DNA of 64,000 nt from Lachnospiraceae bacterium (GTDB lineage Bacteria; Bacillota; Clostridia; Lachnospirales; Lachnospiraceae): positions 1 to 64,000 of the forward strand of contig VSNM01000028.1 in the NCBI GenBank assembly GCA_009774245.1. The letters run 5' to 3'. Positions 1 to 10,200 of the stretch are shown here, one piece after another; position 1 is the first letter of the stretch; every line of letters starts with the position of its first letter. Position numbers and translations under genes: made by a program. A model generated the notes under the pieces. That model made no database searches. It saw only the letters and a list, made by a program, of their open reading frames with translations, and was not told the DNA's origin.

Positions 1-190
1 GGAAAGGAAATATGCAGCTAAGGCTGCCCGCGTCCGGCGCGCGAGTAGGGGAAGATGGCTCTTCCCTACTCGATTGCACACGGACGCGGAAAGGAAATAT
101 GCAGCTAAGGCTGCCCGCGTCCGGCGCGCGAGTAGGGGAAGATGGCTCTTCCCTACTCGATTGCACACGGACGCGGAAAGGAAATATGTC
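1..190 (+). repeat. Two tandem 87-bp structured repeats plus a partial third copy
   Basis: Bases 1-87 and 88-174 are identical, and a third copy begins at 175 and soon diverges. Each unit can fold into two hairpins. One has an outer stem GGACGCGG/CCGCGTCC around a small GCAGC/GCTGC stem. The other pairs CGAGTAGGGGAAGA with TCTTCCCTACTCG. Related single copies lie at 38.9, 46.1 and 51.3 kb, and diverged or partial ones at 22.2 and 30.7 kb. Because 87 is divisible by three, an open frame runs through the repeats into the next gene, but this is probably not translated as part of it. Confidence 0.85.
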
Positions 191-236
191 AGCTGCGGTT
201 GACAGAATTGGGAAACAGGGAGGGACGGGAATAAAA

Positions 237-1835
237 ATGACACGTTATTTTAATACGGAGGGGCGGTGCAAGCCTGATGAGCATTACATGGTACGGCTTG
301 ACGATAGGCTTGCCCAGATCAGGGAACTGTTTGTGGACCGGAAGAAATATTTTGTCATCAACAGGGGACGCCAGTATGGCAAGACGACCACGCTTATGGC
401 GCTGGAGGACTATCTGCGGGACAGCTATACTGTCATCGCCATGGATTTCCAGATGATGAGCACATCTAATTTTGCCGATGAGTCCACATTTGTCATTGCG
501 TTTATAGAATATATGGAAGACCTGTTCTCTATGGATGAGGGGTTGGAATATGCCATTGAAGCGGCCGCGTTTGAAAAGCTGACTGCATTAAAAGATATGG
601 AAAATGTCACACTGGATAAGATGTTTCGCTGTCTCAGTAAGATCTGCAGAACGGCAAAGAAACCGATCGTCCTGATGATCGACGAGGTGGACAGCGCGTC
701 AAATAACCAGGTGTTTATTGATTTTCTCGCACAGCTTCGGGGATATTACCTGGCGAGGGACCGGCGTCCGATTTTTCATTCGGTAATACTTGCGGGGGTA
801 TATGATATTAAAAACCTGAAATTAAAGATACGTCCTGATTCAGAGCATCAGTATAACAGTCCATGGAACATTGCCGCTGATTTTGATATCGATATGAGTT
901 TTTCCGCTGATCAAATCAAGGCTATGCTGACGGAATATGAATCGGATCATCAGACCGGAATGGACAGGAGGGCGGTTGCGGAAGCGATCTACCAGTACAC
1001 GTCAGGCTATCCCTATCTGGTGTCTGCAGTCTGCAAGCTGATGGACGAAAAGCTTCTTGCGCATAAAGCTTTTGCATCTGGACAGTGCATCTGGACACGG
1101 GAGGGGGTTTCACAAGCGGTAGGGCTAATGATGAAATCGAACACGCCGTTGTTTGACAGTCTGGTGAAACAGCTTGATACCTATAAGGATTTGAGGAAGG
1201 CGATACAGGAGATTATCTATCAGGGAAAGAGAGTGCCGTTCAGCCCGAATGAAAAAGCAATCAATTTAGGGATTATGTTTGGTTTTTTGAAGGAAGAAAA
1301 TGGTCAGGTTGTGTTGTCAAACCGCGTATTTGAAATGTATCTGATGAACCTTTTTGCCACGGAGGAATCCCTTGATAACACGGCGTTTAATCAGGGCGAG
1401 CGAGACAGGAACCAGTTTCTTTCCGGCGGAAAGCTCAACATGGATCGTGTGCTTGAAAAGTTTGTGGAGTATTTTCATGATATCTATGGTGAGCGCGACA
1501 TACAGTTTGTGGAAGCGTATGGACGCAAGTTTTTCCTACTATATCTGAAATCGATTATTAATGGCACTGGGAATTATTACCTCGAGGCGCAGACAAGAGA
1601 TGCGGGGCGGACGGATGTCATTGTGGATTATGCGGGCGAGCAGTTTATCATAGAGATGAAGATCTGGCGTGGAAATGAGTACAATGAGCGCGGTGAGAAG
1701 CAGCTCACAGGATATCTGGAGTATTTTCATCTGGATAAAGGATATATGCTGAGCTTTAATTTTAACAAAAAAAAAGAGGTTGGCGTGAGGACGATCACGC
1801 TCGGGGACAAGATGATCGTGGAGGCGGTTGTCTGA
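237..1835 (+). CDS. AAA-ATPase-like protein with C-terminal PD-(D/E)XK nuclease-like domain
   Basis: This 532-residue protein belongs to the AAA-ATPase-like/PDDEXK family that is common and often multicopy in gut Clostridia and Bacteroidetes. A P-loop (GRQYGKTT, about residues 44-51) and a Walker B strand ending in IDEVD (about 148-153) fill the N-terminal half. The C-terminal part carries a nuclease-like core, RTDVIVDY followed by IEMK (about residues 459-475). I start it at 237 because AGGGAGGG lies about 11 bases upstream and the family begins near MTRYFNTEGR. The frame stays open through the upstream 87-bp repeats, so an automatic start at base 12 would add 75 spurious residues. The biological role of the family is not established; defence or mobile-element biology has been suggested. 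It ends at a bidirectional terminator shared with pepF. Confidence 0.85.
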   Translation: MTRYFNTEGRCKPDEHYMVRLDDRLAQIRELFVDRKKYFVINRGRQYGKTTTLMALEDYLRDSYTVIAMDFQMMSTSNFADESTFVIAFIEYMEDLFSMDEGLEYAIEAAAFEKLTALKDMENVTLDKMFRCLSKICRTAKKPIVLMIDEVDSASNNQVFIDFLAQLRGYYLARDRRPIFHSVILAGVYDIKNLKLKIRPDSEHQYNSPWNIAADFDIDMSFSADQIKAMLTEYESDHQTGMDRRAVAEAIYQYTSGYPYLVSAVCKLMDEKLLAHKAFASGQCIWTREGVSQAVGLMMKSNTPLFDSLVKQLDTYKDLRKAIQEIIYQGKRVPFSPNEKAINLGIMFGFLKEENGQVVLSNRVFEMYLMNLFATEESLDNTAFNQGERDRNQFLSGGKLNMDRVLEKFVEYFHDIYGERDIQFVEAYGRKFFLLYLKSIINGTGNYYLEAQTRDAGRTDVIVDYAGEQFIIEMKIWRGNEYNERGEKQLTGYLEYFHLDKGYMLSFNFNKKKEVGVRTITLGDKMIVEAVV

Positions 1836-1843
1836 TAATAATA

Positions 1844-1866
1844 AAAAAGCCCATAAAGGGCTTTTT
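1844..1866. terminator. Bidirectional intrinsic terminator
   Basis: AAAAAGCCC pairs with GGGCTTTTT around a five-base loop between two convergent genes, giving a U-tract on either strand. Confidence 0.85.
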
Positions 1867-1870
1867 GTAT

Positions 1871-3670
1871 TTACCGCATCAATTCCGCCAGTTCGTCGAT
1901 CAGGCTGTCGAACAGCTTTAATGCGTCCTCGACCGGTTTCTTTGTCGACATGTCAACGCCAGCGTCTTTTAGGATGGATACAGGATCTTTTGAGCATCCT
2001 GCGCTCAGGAAGTTTTCCTTGTAAGCTTTCACAGCCGGTTCGCCCTCGTTTAAGATCTTCTGCGAGAGTGCGATCGCGGCGGAGAAGCCGGTGGCGTACT
2101 GATATACATAAAAATTGTAGAAAAAGTGCGGGATACGCGCCCACTCCAGGTCAATCTTTGCGTCATGTACGATATCCCCGCCAAAGTACAGGTCGATCAG
2201 ATCATGATAAATCCGGCAGGCGGATTCGGAGTTGATGCTTTCGCCGTTCTGGATCAGCTGGCTCATCTTTAACTCAAACTCCGCAAACATAGTCTGGCGG
2301 TAAAGCGTTGTCCGGAACTGCTCGAGGAAGTAGTTGATCAGGTAGGCACGCTCTTTTTTATCGGTGGTCTTTTTTAGGAGATACTGCATCAGGAGCGCCT
2401 CGTTGCAGGTGGAAGCCACCTCCGCCACAAAGATCGCATAGTCTGCGTCGACGACAGGCTGATTCTTGTTCGAGAGGTAGGAGTGCAGTGCATGTCCCAT
2501 CTCATGAGCTGTGGTAAATTCACTGTCGAGGTTATTTTTGTAATTCAGGAGCACATAAGGGTGGACACGGCAGCCGCTCGAATAGGCACCGCTGCGCTTG
2601 CCCTCGTTCTCGTAGATATCGATCCAGCGGTTGTCAAAACCCTCGTCGAGAAGCGCCACATAGTCCTCTCCGAGGACAGAGAGCGCTTCGCGGATGTTTT
2701 CCTTTGCCTCCGCAAATGGAATGTCACGCTCTGCGTTTGTCACGATCGGCACGTACAGATCATACATGTGGAGCGCGTCCAACTTGAGCAGTTTCTTTCT
2801 GAGGCGCACGTACTTGTACATGGACTCCATGTTTTCATGGACGGCTTCGATCAGGTTGTTGTATACCTGCGGAGCTACATTGTTGGCGTCAAGCGCGGCT
2901 TCCAGAGGACTGTTGTATCTGCGCATCCTGGAGAAGAAGTTGAGCTGCTTCATCTGCGCGGACAGGATCGCGGCGGATGTGTTTTTGTGCTCAGCGTATG
3001 TCTTGTAGAGGGACTCAAACGCGTCCTTTCTGACATTTCTGTCATAATTCTGCATCAGAGGGATGAAGCTTGCGTGCGTCACAGGGAGACGGTTGCCCTC
3101 GATGTCTGTAACAGATTCATAAGTCATGTCCGCGTCGTTTAGCAGGCCAAAGATGTCGTCGGGTGACTGTGCGAGATCTCCTGCCGCGGCGAGGATTTTC
3201 TCTTCCGCGTCGCTTAGAATGTGTGCTTTCTTGCGAAGAATGTCATTCAGAAATCTCCGATATTGGTTCAACTCGGGCTGCCGATCATAAAATCCGTGCA
3301 GCACAGTGTCCGGAATATCAAGAATTTCTGGCTCCGCAAAGGAAAGCGCGGAGGAGATGGCGACACAGATACCGTTCGTCTGGTCCTTGAAGCCCTGATA
3401 GGTCGTGTTTTTGGTGTCCTCGTCGGCTCTTCTCAGGGAATAGTTCGCGAAGCGGTCAAGCAGAACTGTGATTTCGTCCTGCAGCTTCAGAAAATTGAGC
3501 AGGTGCTCCGCACTTTCGCCAAGTTTTCCCTGGAAAGCTTCAATCTGTGGGAGCATACCCTTTATTTTTTCCAGATCTCTTTTCCAGTCCTCATCGCTGG
3601 CGTAGAGGTCCTTGATAGCCCATGTGTACTCCTTGGGGACTTCACCGCGTTTTTCATAAATTTCATTCAT
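1871..3670 (-). CDS. pepF: Oligoendopeptidase F (M3 family metallopeptidase)
   Basis: The 599-residue length is normal for PepF, a cytosolic zinc peptidase that cuts oligopeptides of roughly 7-17 residues. The gluzincin motif HEMGH is at residues 389-393, and the third ligand is probably Glu417 in AEVASTCNEA. No signal peptide is visible, consistent with a cytoplasmic enzyme. The start is supported by AAGGAG about 11 bases upstream of the ATG. The gene is monocistronic, divergent from addB across a 112-bp AT-rich spacer and convergent with the AAA-ATPase gene. Nothing appears damaged. Confidence 0.95.
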   Translation of the reverse strand: MNEIYEKRGEVPKEYTWAIKDLYASDEDWKRDLEKIKGMLPQIEAFQGKLGESAEHLLNFLKLQDEITVLLDRFANYSLRRADEDTKNTTYQGFKDQTNGICVAISSALSFAEPEILDIPDTVLHGFYDRQPELNQYRRFLNDILRKKAHILSDAEEKILAAAGDLAQSPDDIFGLLNDADMTYESVTDIEGNRLPVTHASFIPLMQNYDRNVRKDAFESLYKTYAEHKNTSAAILSAQMKQLNFFSRMRRYNSPLEAALDANNVAPQVYNNLIEAVHENMESMYKYVRLRKKLLKLDALHMYDLYVPIVTNAERDIPFAEAKENIREALSVLGEDYVALLDEGFDNRWIDIYENEGKRSGAYSSGCRVHPYVLLNYKNNLDSEFTTAHEMGHALHSYLSNKNQPVVDADYAIFVAEVASTCNEALLMQYLLKKTTDKKERAYLINYFLEQFRTTLYRQTMFAEFELKMSQLIQNGESINSESACRIYHDLIDLYFGGDIVHDAKIDLEWARIPHFFYNFYVYQYATGFSAAIALSQKILNEGEPAVKAYKENFLSAGCSKDPVSILKDAGVDMSTKKPVEDALKLFDSLIDELAELMR

Positions 3671-3782
3671 AATGACATATCTCCTTTGATAAAATAATTT
3701 ATACTTTATTCTATCATTTTATCGGGCATTATGCTAGACTAAAATGTAAAGTTAGTATATAGACAATATGGAGGGGCAGGAA

Positions 3783-6700
3783 ATGGGCTTGCAGTTTTAT
3801 ATCGGCGCATCGGGCTGCGGCAAGAGCTATCAGCTCTACAATCATATCATTGACAGTGCGATCGCGAATCCTCATGTCAACTATCTGATTGTCGTGCCGG
3901 ATCAGTTTACGATGCAGACACAGCTTGAGATGGTCAGGAAACATCCCAGAAGGGGGATTATGAATATTGATGTGCTCAGCTTTGGCAGACTCTCACACCG
4001 CATCTTTGAGGAGGTGGGCGGCAACGACAAGCCGGTGCTTGATGATACAGGGAAGAGTCTGGTGCTGCGGCGCGTGGCGGCCAGTGTCGAGGAGGAGCTT
4101 GGCGTCATGAAGCGAAACATCCGAAAGACCGGTTATATCAGCGAGGTAAAATCAGCGCTGTCCGAGTTTATGCAGTACGGGCTCGGCACGAAGGATGTGG
4201 AAAAGCTGTGTGTGTATGCATCCGGGAGAAATGCGCTTGCCTGCAAGTTAAAGGATCTGCACATTTTATATGAAAACTTTTTGAAATTCATCAATGAGCG
4301 CTATATCACGACTGAGGAGACGCTTGACCTGCTCCGCAAAGCGCTGCCAAGGTCGCGCGTCGTGAAGGACAGCGTGATCGTGTTTGACGGATTTACAGGT
4401 TTTACGCCGATACAGTATGGCGTCATGCAGGAGCTGATGGTGCAGGCGCAGGAAGTGATCGTGACTGTGACGATGGACGCGCGTGAGGACGCCTATGCGC
4501 AGGACGGGGAGCAGAAGCTCTTTCATCTGAGCAAAAAGACGATTTACGATCTGGACAGGCTTTGCAAAGAGGCAGGCGTGAAGCGTGAGAGGGACGTGAT
4601 TATAGCTGATGAGGTGGTCTGGCGCTACAGGGACAACGCGGGGCTGTCGCATCTTGAGCGGGAGCTTTTCCGGTATCCGTATCAGGCATATGAGGGGAGG
4701 CAGGAGAGTATCCATGTCTTTGAGGCATCCAATCCCAAGGAAGAGCTTAGGCAGGTATGTCTCGAAATCCGCAGACTGATCCGTGAGAATGATTATTGCT
4801 ATCGGGATATCGCAGTGGTCACGGGCGATCTGGAGCGCTATGGATTTCTGGCGCGTGAAATGTTCCAGCGCTTTGAGATTCCTTTTTTTGTGGACCAGAC
4901 AAACAAGCTGGTCCTGAATCCGTTTATTGAGTTTATCAGGAGCGCGCTGCTTGTCGTGATACAGGAGTACTCGTACGAGGCGGTGTTTCATTTCTTGCGC
5001 TGTGGCTTGGCTGGTGTGACGCCCGATGAGGCCGACAGGTTGGAAAATTATTGTGTGACCATGGGAATCCGCGGCAAAAAGGCGTGGACAAACAAATTTA
5101 CGAGACGTCCAAAAAGGCAGGAGGAGGAAGCGTCCAAACTCGGGGAGCTGAACGCGCTCCGGGAGAAGGTCGTCACAATGCTTGCGCCCCTGATGCGTCC
5201 AAAAAGGGATAAGAAGGCAACAGGAAAAGAGCTGGTGTGCGCACTGTATGAGTTTATCGTGAATGCCGCTATTGAGGAAAAGCTGGCGGCGTATGAGCAG
5301 TATTTTACGGAGCAGGGAGATCTCGTGCGGGCAAAGGAATACGCGCAGATTTACAGGCTGGTCATGCAGCTGCTGGAGCAGATCTGCGGCCTTTTGGGCG
5401 AGGAAGAGCTTGAGATCAGGGAGTTTGCGGATATCCTCGACGCGGGTTTTGCCGAGATCAAGGTGGGAACAATCCCGCAGAATGTGGATAAGGTGGTGAT
5501 CGGGGATATCGAGAGAACGCGTTTGTGTGAGATCAGGGCGCTGTTTTTCATCGGTGTGAATGACGGAATTATCCCAAAGAGCGGAGGGACAGGCGGTATT
5601 ATATCTGATATTGACAGAGAGTTTCTCCAGGAGTCAGAGTATGAGCTTGCGCCGACGCCGAGGCAGCAGATGTATATCCAGAGGTTGTATCTATATCTCG
5701 TGATGACAAAGCCGACAGAGCTTTTGTATCTGTCCTATGCCAAGGTAGACAATGAGGGGAAGAGTATCCGTCCGGCGTATCTGATCAACACGGTCATCAG
5801 ACTGTTTCCGGATATAGAGATCCACCAGCCACAGCTGCGCACCATGGAGGAGCAGATCGAGTCGCCGCAGGACACGCTTGCGTATCTGGTCACACTGCTG
5901 CGGCGGTATGCAGCCGACGAGATTGGGGAGGAGAGGGCGCTTTTTATCACGCTTTATGACACATATGTCAGAAATGAGCGCTACGCGCCGATTTTGGAGC
6001 AGATGAAAAAAGCGGCTTTTTCCTATCTTGTCAACGCGGATACGAACAGGCTTCCGCGGGAACTTGCACAGCTCTTGTATGGGCAGAGCCTGAAAAACAG
6101 CATCAGTCGTCTGGAAAAATTTGCTTCCTGCGCCTATGCCCATTTTCTGCAGTACGGACTCAGTCTCGAGGAGCGCGGAAAGTACAGCTTTGAGAGTGTG
6201 GACATGGGAAATGTGTTTCACGCTGTGCTGGAGAGCTTTTCGGACAGGATTGTCAGGGAGGGTTATACCTGGTTTGATTTTCCAGAGGAAGAGGGGGAGC
6301 GGATTGTCGGCGAATGCCTGGAGGAATACGCGGTGACGTATGGGGAGACGATCTTATACAGCAGCAAGCGGAATGAATACATGATTACGAGAATGCGCCG
6401 CATCCTGAACAGAACTGTGCAGACATTGCAGTATCAACTCCGGAAGGGCGCGTTCACGCCGGAGAATTTTGAGCTGTCGTTTCAGGTGGCGTCTGATCTG
6501 GACGCGGTGAACATCGCACTCTCGGAGGAGGAGCGGATGCAGCTGATCGGGCGGATTGACCGTGTGGACACATGCCGGAAGGAGGATAAGCTGTATGTCA
6601 AGATTATTGACTACAAATCAGGAAACAGGAGGTTTGATCTCGCAGCGCTATACTATGGACTGCAGCTACAGCTGGTTGTTTACATGAACGCCGCGGTGGA

Positions 6701-7256
6701 GGTGCTCAAAAAGAGAGAGCAGGACAAGAAAAATGACACGCGTGTCATTCCGGCGGCGATGCTCTACTATCATGTCAGCGATCCGATGACGGAGACCGAT
6801 AAGGGACAGCCGGATATCTCTGAGATCAATGCGGCGATACTGGACGAACTGAAGATGACAGGGATGGTCAGTGACGATGAGGAAGTAATCAGGATGCTGG
6901 ACAAGGATTTTGAGACGAAATCCTCTGTGATTCCTGTGGCGAGAAAGAAGGACGGCAGTTTTACGCAGGCGTCGTCTGTGCTCTCGGACGAGGATTTTAA
7001 GACGATTTCCGACTATGTAAATCATAAAATCAGGGAGCTTGGCGTCTCGATTCTGGACGGCGACATCGGATTGCGACCGTATGAACAGAGGGACGCCAAT
7101 GCCTGTACATACTGCGATTACAGGAGTGTGTGCGGTTTTGACAAAAAGCTGGGCGCACAGCTTGTAAGGCATCTGGAGGAGCTGGATCAGGAGTCGGCGA
7201 TGGAGTGTATCCGCAGGAGTCTTGGCATGGACGACGAGGAAGGGAGTGAACAGTGA
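3783..7256 (+). CDS. addB: ATP-dependent helicase/nuclease subunit AddB
   Basis: AddB is one half of the AddAB helicase-nuclease that resects double-strand breaks and loads RecA in Firmicutes. The protein (1157 residues from this start) opens with a P-loop GASGCGKS near residues 7-14. It ends with a RecB-type nuclease core, IIDYKSGN near residue 940. The four cysteines of the iron-sulphur staple are visible: Cys783, Cys1108, Cys1111 and Cys1117. An ATG at 3768 is in frame, but GGAGGGG lies between it and the ATG at 3783, so 3783 is preferred. The stop overlaps the addA start (TGATG), the usual sign of translational coupling. Confidence 0.95.
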   Translation: MGLQFYIGASGCGKSYQLYNHIIDSAIANPHVNYLIVVPDQFTMQTQLEMVRKHPRRGIMNIDVLSFGRLSHRIFEEVGGNDKPVLDDTGKSLVLRRVAASVEEELGVMKRNIRKTGYISEVKSALSEFMQYGLGTKDVEKLCVYASGRNALACKLKDLHILYENFLKFINERYITTEETLDLLRKALPRSRVVKDSVIVFDGFTGFTPIQYGVMQELMVQAQEVIVTVTMDAREDAYAQDGEQKLFHLSKKTIYDLDRLCKEAGVKRERDVIIADEVVWRYRDNAGLSHLERELFRYPYQAYEGRQESIHVFEASNPKEELRQVCLEIRRLIRENDYCYRDIAVVTGDLERYGFLAREMFQRFEIPFFVDQTNKLVLNPFIEFIRSALLVVIQEYSYEAVFHFLRCGLAGVTPDEADRLENYCVTMGIRGKKAWTNKFTRRPKRQEEEASKLGELNALREKVVTMLAPLMRPKRDKKATGKELVCALYEFIVNAAIEEKLAAYEQYFTEQGDLVRAKEYAQIYRLVMQLLEQICGLLGEEELEIREFADILDAGFAEIKVGTIPQNVDKVVIGDIERTRLCEIRALFFIGVNDGIIPKSGGTGGIISDIDREFLQESEYELAPTPRQQMYIQRLYLYLVMTKPTELLYLSYAKVDNEGKSIRPAYLINTVIRLFPDIEIHQPQLRTMEEQIESPQDTLAYLVTLLRRYAADEIGEERALFITLYDTYVRNERYAPILEQMKKAAFSYLVNADTNRLPRELAQLLYGQSLKNSISRLEKFASCAYAHFLQYGLSLEERGKYSFESVDMGNVFHAVLESFSDRIVREGYTWFDFPEEEGERIVGECLEEYAVTYGETILYSSKRNEYMITRMRRILNRTVQTLQYQLRKGAFTPENFELSFQVASDLDAVNIALSEEERMQLIGRIDRVDTCRKEDKLYVKIIDYKSGNRRFDLAALYYGLQLQLVVYMNAAVEVLKKREQDKKNDTRVIPAAMLYYHVSDPMTETDKGQPDISEINAAILDELKMTGMVSDDEEVIRMLDKDFETKSSVIPVARKKDGSFTQASSVLSDEDFKTISDYVNHKIRELGVSILDGDIGLRPYEQRDANACTYCDYRSVCGFDKKLGAQLVRHLEELDQESAMECIRRSLGMDDEEGSEQ

Positions 7257-10200
7257 TGGCAATGAATTTTACACCAGATCAGCAGCGCGTCATTGACACC
7301 AGAAATGCGAATATTCTGGTATCCGCGGCGGCGGGAAGCGGCAAGACCGCGGTTTTGGTGGAGCGCATTATCCGGATGATTACCGATGAGCAGAAGCCTG
7401 TCGACATTGACCGGCTATTGATCGTGACATTCACCTCCGCAGCGGCGGCGCAGATGCGGGAGCGTATCAGCAGGGCAGTGTCCCAGAGATTGGAGGAGAA
7501 TCCTGAGAGCGAGCATCTGCAGAGACAGGCGTCCCTGATACACAACGCGCAGATCACTACCATCGATTCGTTTTGTCTGTTTGTGATTCGCAATAATTTT
7601 AATGAGATCGGTCTGGACCCGGCGTTTCGCGTGGCGGATGAGAGTGAGGTCAAGATGCTTGAGGCGGACGTGATGGGAAGGCTTCTGGAGCAGGCGCACA
7701 CAGAACCGACGGAGCGCTTTCTGCATTTTATTGAATGCTACAGCACAGGGACAAACGAGAAAAAGATCGAGGAGGCAATCCTGCGGCTGTATCATTTTTC
7801 CATGAGCTATCCGTTTCCAGAGGAATGGCTTATGGAGCGGTTGGAGGATTACAGGATCAGTGAGGCCGGCGAGCTTGCGGATAAAAAGTGGTTTCAGTGC
7901 GCGCTCGTCTATATCCGCACCGTCCTGCAGGAGTGCAGGGACAGGCTTGGGCAGGCGCTCGGGATTGCGGGCAGTGCGGGCGGACCGGGCCAGTATGTGG
8001 ATAATCTTACGGCTGACATCGAGTTGATTGGGAAGCTTCAGTGCGCGTCGGGCTATGATGAATTATATGATCTGTTTACTTATTCCTCTTTTGGCCGGCT
8101 TTCCGGGAAGAAGGCGGAGGGTGTCGATCCTGTTCTGAGGGAGATGGTTAAGGCGATACGCGACGAGGTGAAGAAAAATGTCGCGGATCTCAAAAAGTTC
8201 CTGTTTCAGATATCGTTGGAAGATACGCTGAATGATATGGCGGTCTGTCAGGAGGCGGTGGAGGAACTGGTGTCACTCACGCTATCCTTCAAGAAAATGC
8301 TGGATCAGTCAAAGCGCGATAAGAATGTGATCGATTTCTCTGATATGGAGCATTTCGCATTGCAGATTCTGTTAAGAAAGGACGAGGACGGGAAGGTTGT
8401 TCCATCGAACACTGCGTTGGAACTGCAGGATTATTTTGCGGAAATCATGATTGACGAGTACCAGGATTCCAACGAGGTGCAGGAGCTGCTGCTAAAGTGC
8501 ATATCCGGCGAGGACAAGGGGCGTTTTAACCGGTTTATGGTGGGCGATGTCAAACAGAGTATCTACAAATTTCGTCTGGCAAGGCCGGAGATCTTTATGG
8601 AGAAATATGACACTTATGTCATAAATGATGCAAATACTGTTCAGGGTGGCAATGTCGGTTTAGACGGCAATGTGGTTCAGGATGATAATGCAGTCATGGA
8701 ATGCGGAGCGAAAAAGGTCAGGATCGATCTGAGTATGAATTTCAGAAGCCGCAGGGAAGTGACGGATGCGACGAACTTTATATGCAGCCAGCTGATGACG
8801 GCGAAGGTCGGAAATGTCGAGTATGACGAGAGGGCGGCGCTGTATGTGGGCGCTTCCTATCCGGAGCCGGAGGAGAAGGGCGCGGACGACATTTACAGAA
8901 CGGAGCTGCTGATTGCGACGCCTGATTCTCTTCTGCAGCGTGGTGATGTGGAGAATGACGGTGATCACACAGATCAGAGCGGGACGCCAAAGTATTCCGA
9001 GAAGGAGATCGAGGCAGTGATGGTGGCGGAGCGCATCAGGCAGCTAGTGGGAAATTTTCCGGTCACGGACGCGGCGACGGGGGAGACCAGACCGGCAAAA
9101 TATTCGGACATCGTGCTCCTGTTTCGGGCGACGGCGGGCTGGGATGAGGATTTCAGGAGGATATTGTCCGAGCGTGGGATTCCGGTGCATGTCACCAGCA
9201 GGGCAGGGTATTTTGAGACGCTGGAGATACAGGGGATTGTCAGTTTTCTGCGTGTGCTTGACAATCCGCTGCAGGATGTGCCCCTTTTTGGTGTGCTGAA
9301 GTTGCCATATTTTGATTTCTCGGAGACGGAGATCACTTATATCCGCTGTTTTGCACGGGAGTTTCTCGAGCGGCAGGCACAGAGAGAAAACAGGAGTTCT
9401 GCGAAAAAACTATTTTTATACGAGCAGATAAAGTTGTATGATACGATTGTGTACGGTGTAGACATGTCTGACACAGAGGGAGCAAAAATCGGAGAGGGCA
9501 GCGGTGTTTTGGAGAATCATTGCGGGGATGTCCTGAGCGGGGCTGACAGGGAACTGGCGGCAAAGATGAGGGAGGAGTACAGCCAGGAAAATGTCGTGAG
9601 CCGCGCAAAACTGGAGCGATTTCTCTCCACACTCACAGAATACCGCCAAAAAGTTGCGTATACCCCGATCAAGGAACTGTTGCAGCAGTTGATTGCGGAC
9701 ACTTCCTATGACGCCTATGTGGGTTCCATGCCGGGGGGCGACCAGCGGATTGCCAATATCGAGCTGCTGCTCGAGAAGGCGGGCGCATTCCAGAATACCA
9801 GCTTTTACGGACTGTTTCACTTTATCCGATATCTGGAAACCATACAGGAGCAGGAGGTCGACTTCGGTGAGGCGAATATCCTCGACGAGAATGCGGACGT
9901 TGTGCGCATTATGACGATCCATAAGAGCAAGGGACTGGAATTTCCGATCTGTTTTGTCTGCGGGTTGTCCAAACAATTTAACCAGATGGATATGCGGCAG
10001 GCAATTCTGATGGACGTGGAGCTTGGCGTCGGCGTGGATTACATCGATCCCGGGCTGCGGGTAAAGCGCAGGACCATGCGCAAAAATGTGGTCGCGCAGC
10101 GCATGAAGGAGGATACGCGCGGCGAAGATCTGCGCGTGCTCTATGTGGCGCTCACGAGGGCGAAGGAAAAGCTGATTCTCACAGGGTTTATCAATGATTT

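Noticed and set aside
12..236. N-terminal extension of the AAA-ATPase through the 87-bp repeats
   Set aside because: It consists of repeat-encoded sequence only, the ribosome site at 216-225 serves the ATG at 237, and the family begins there.
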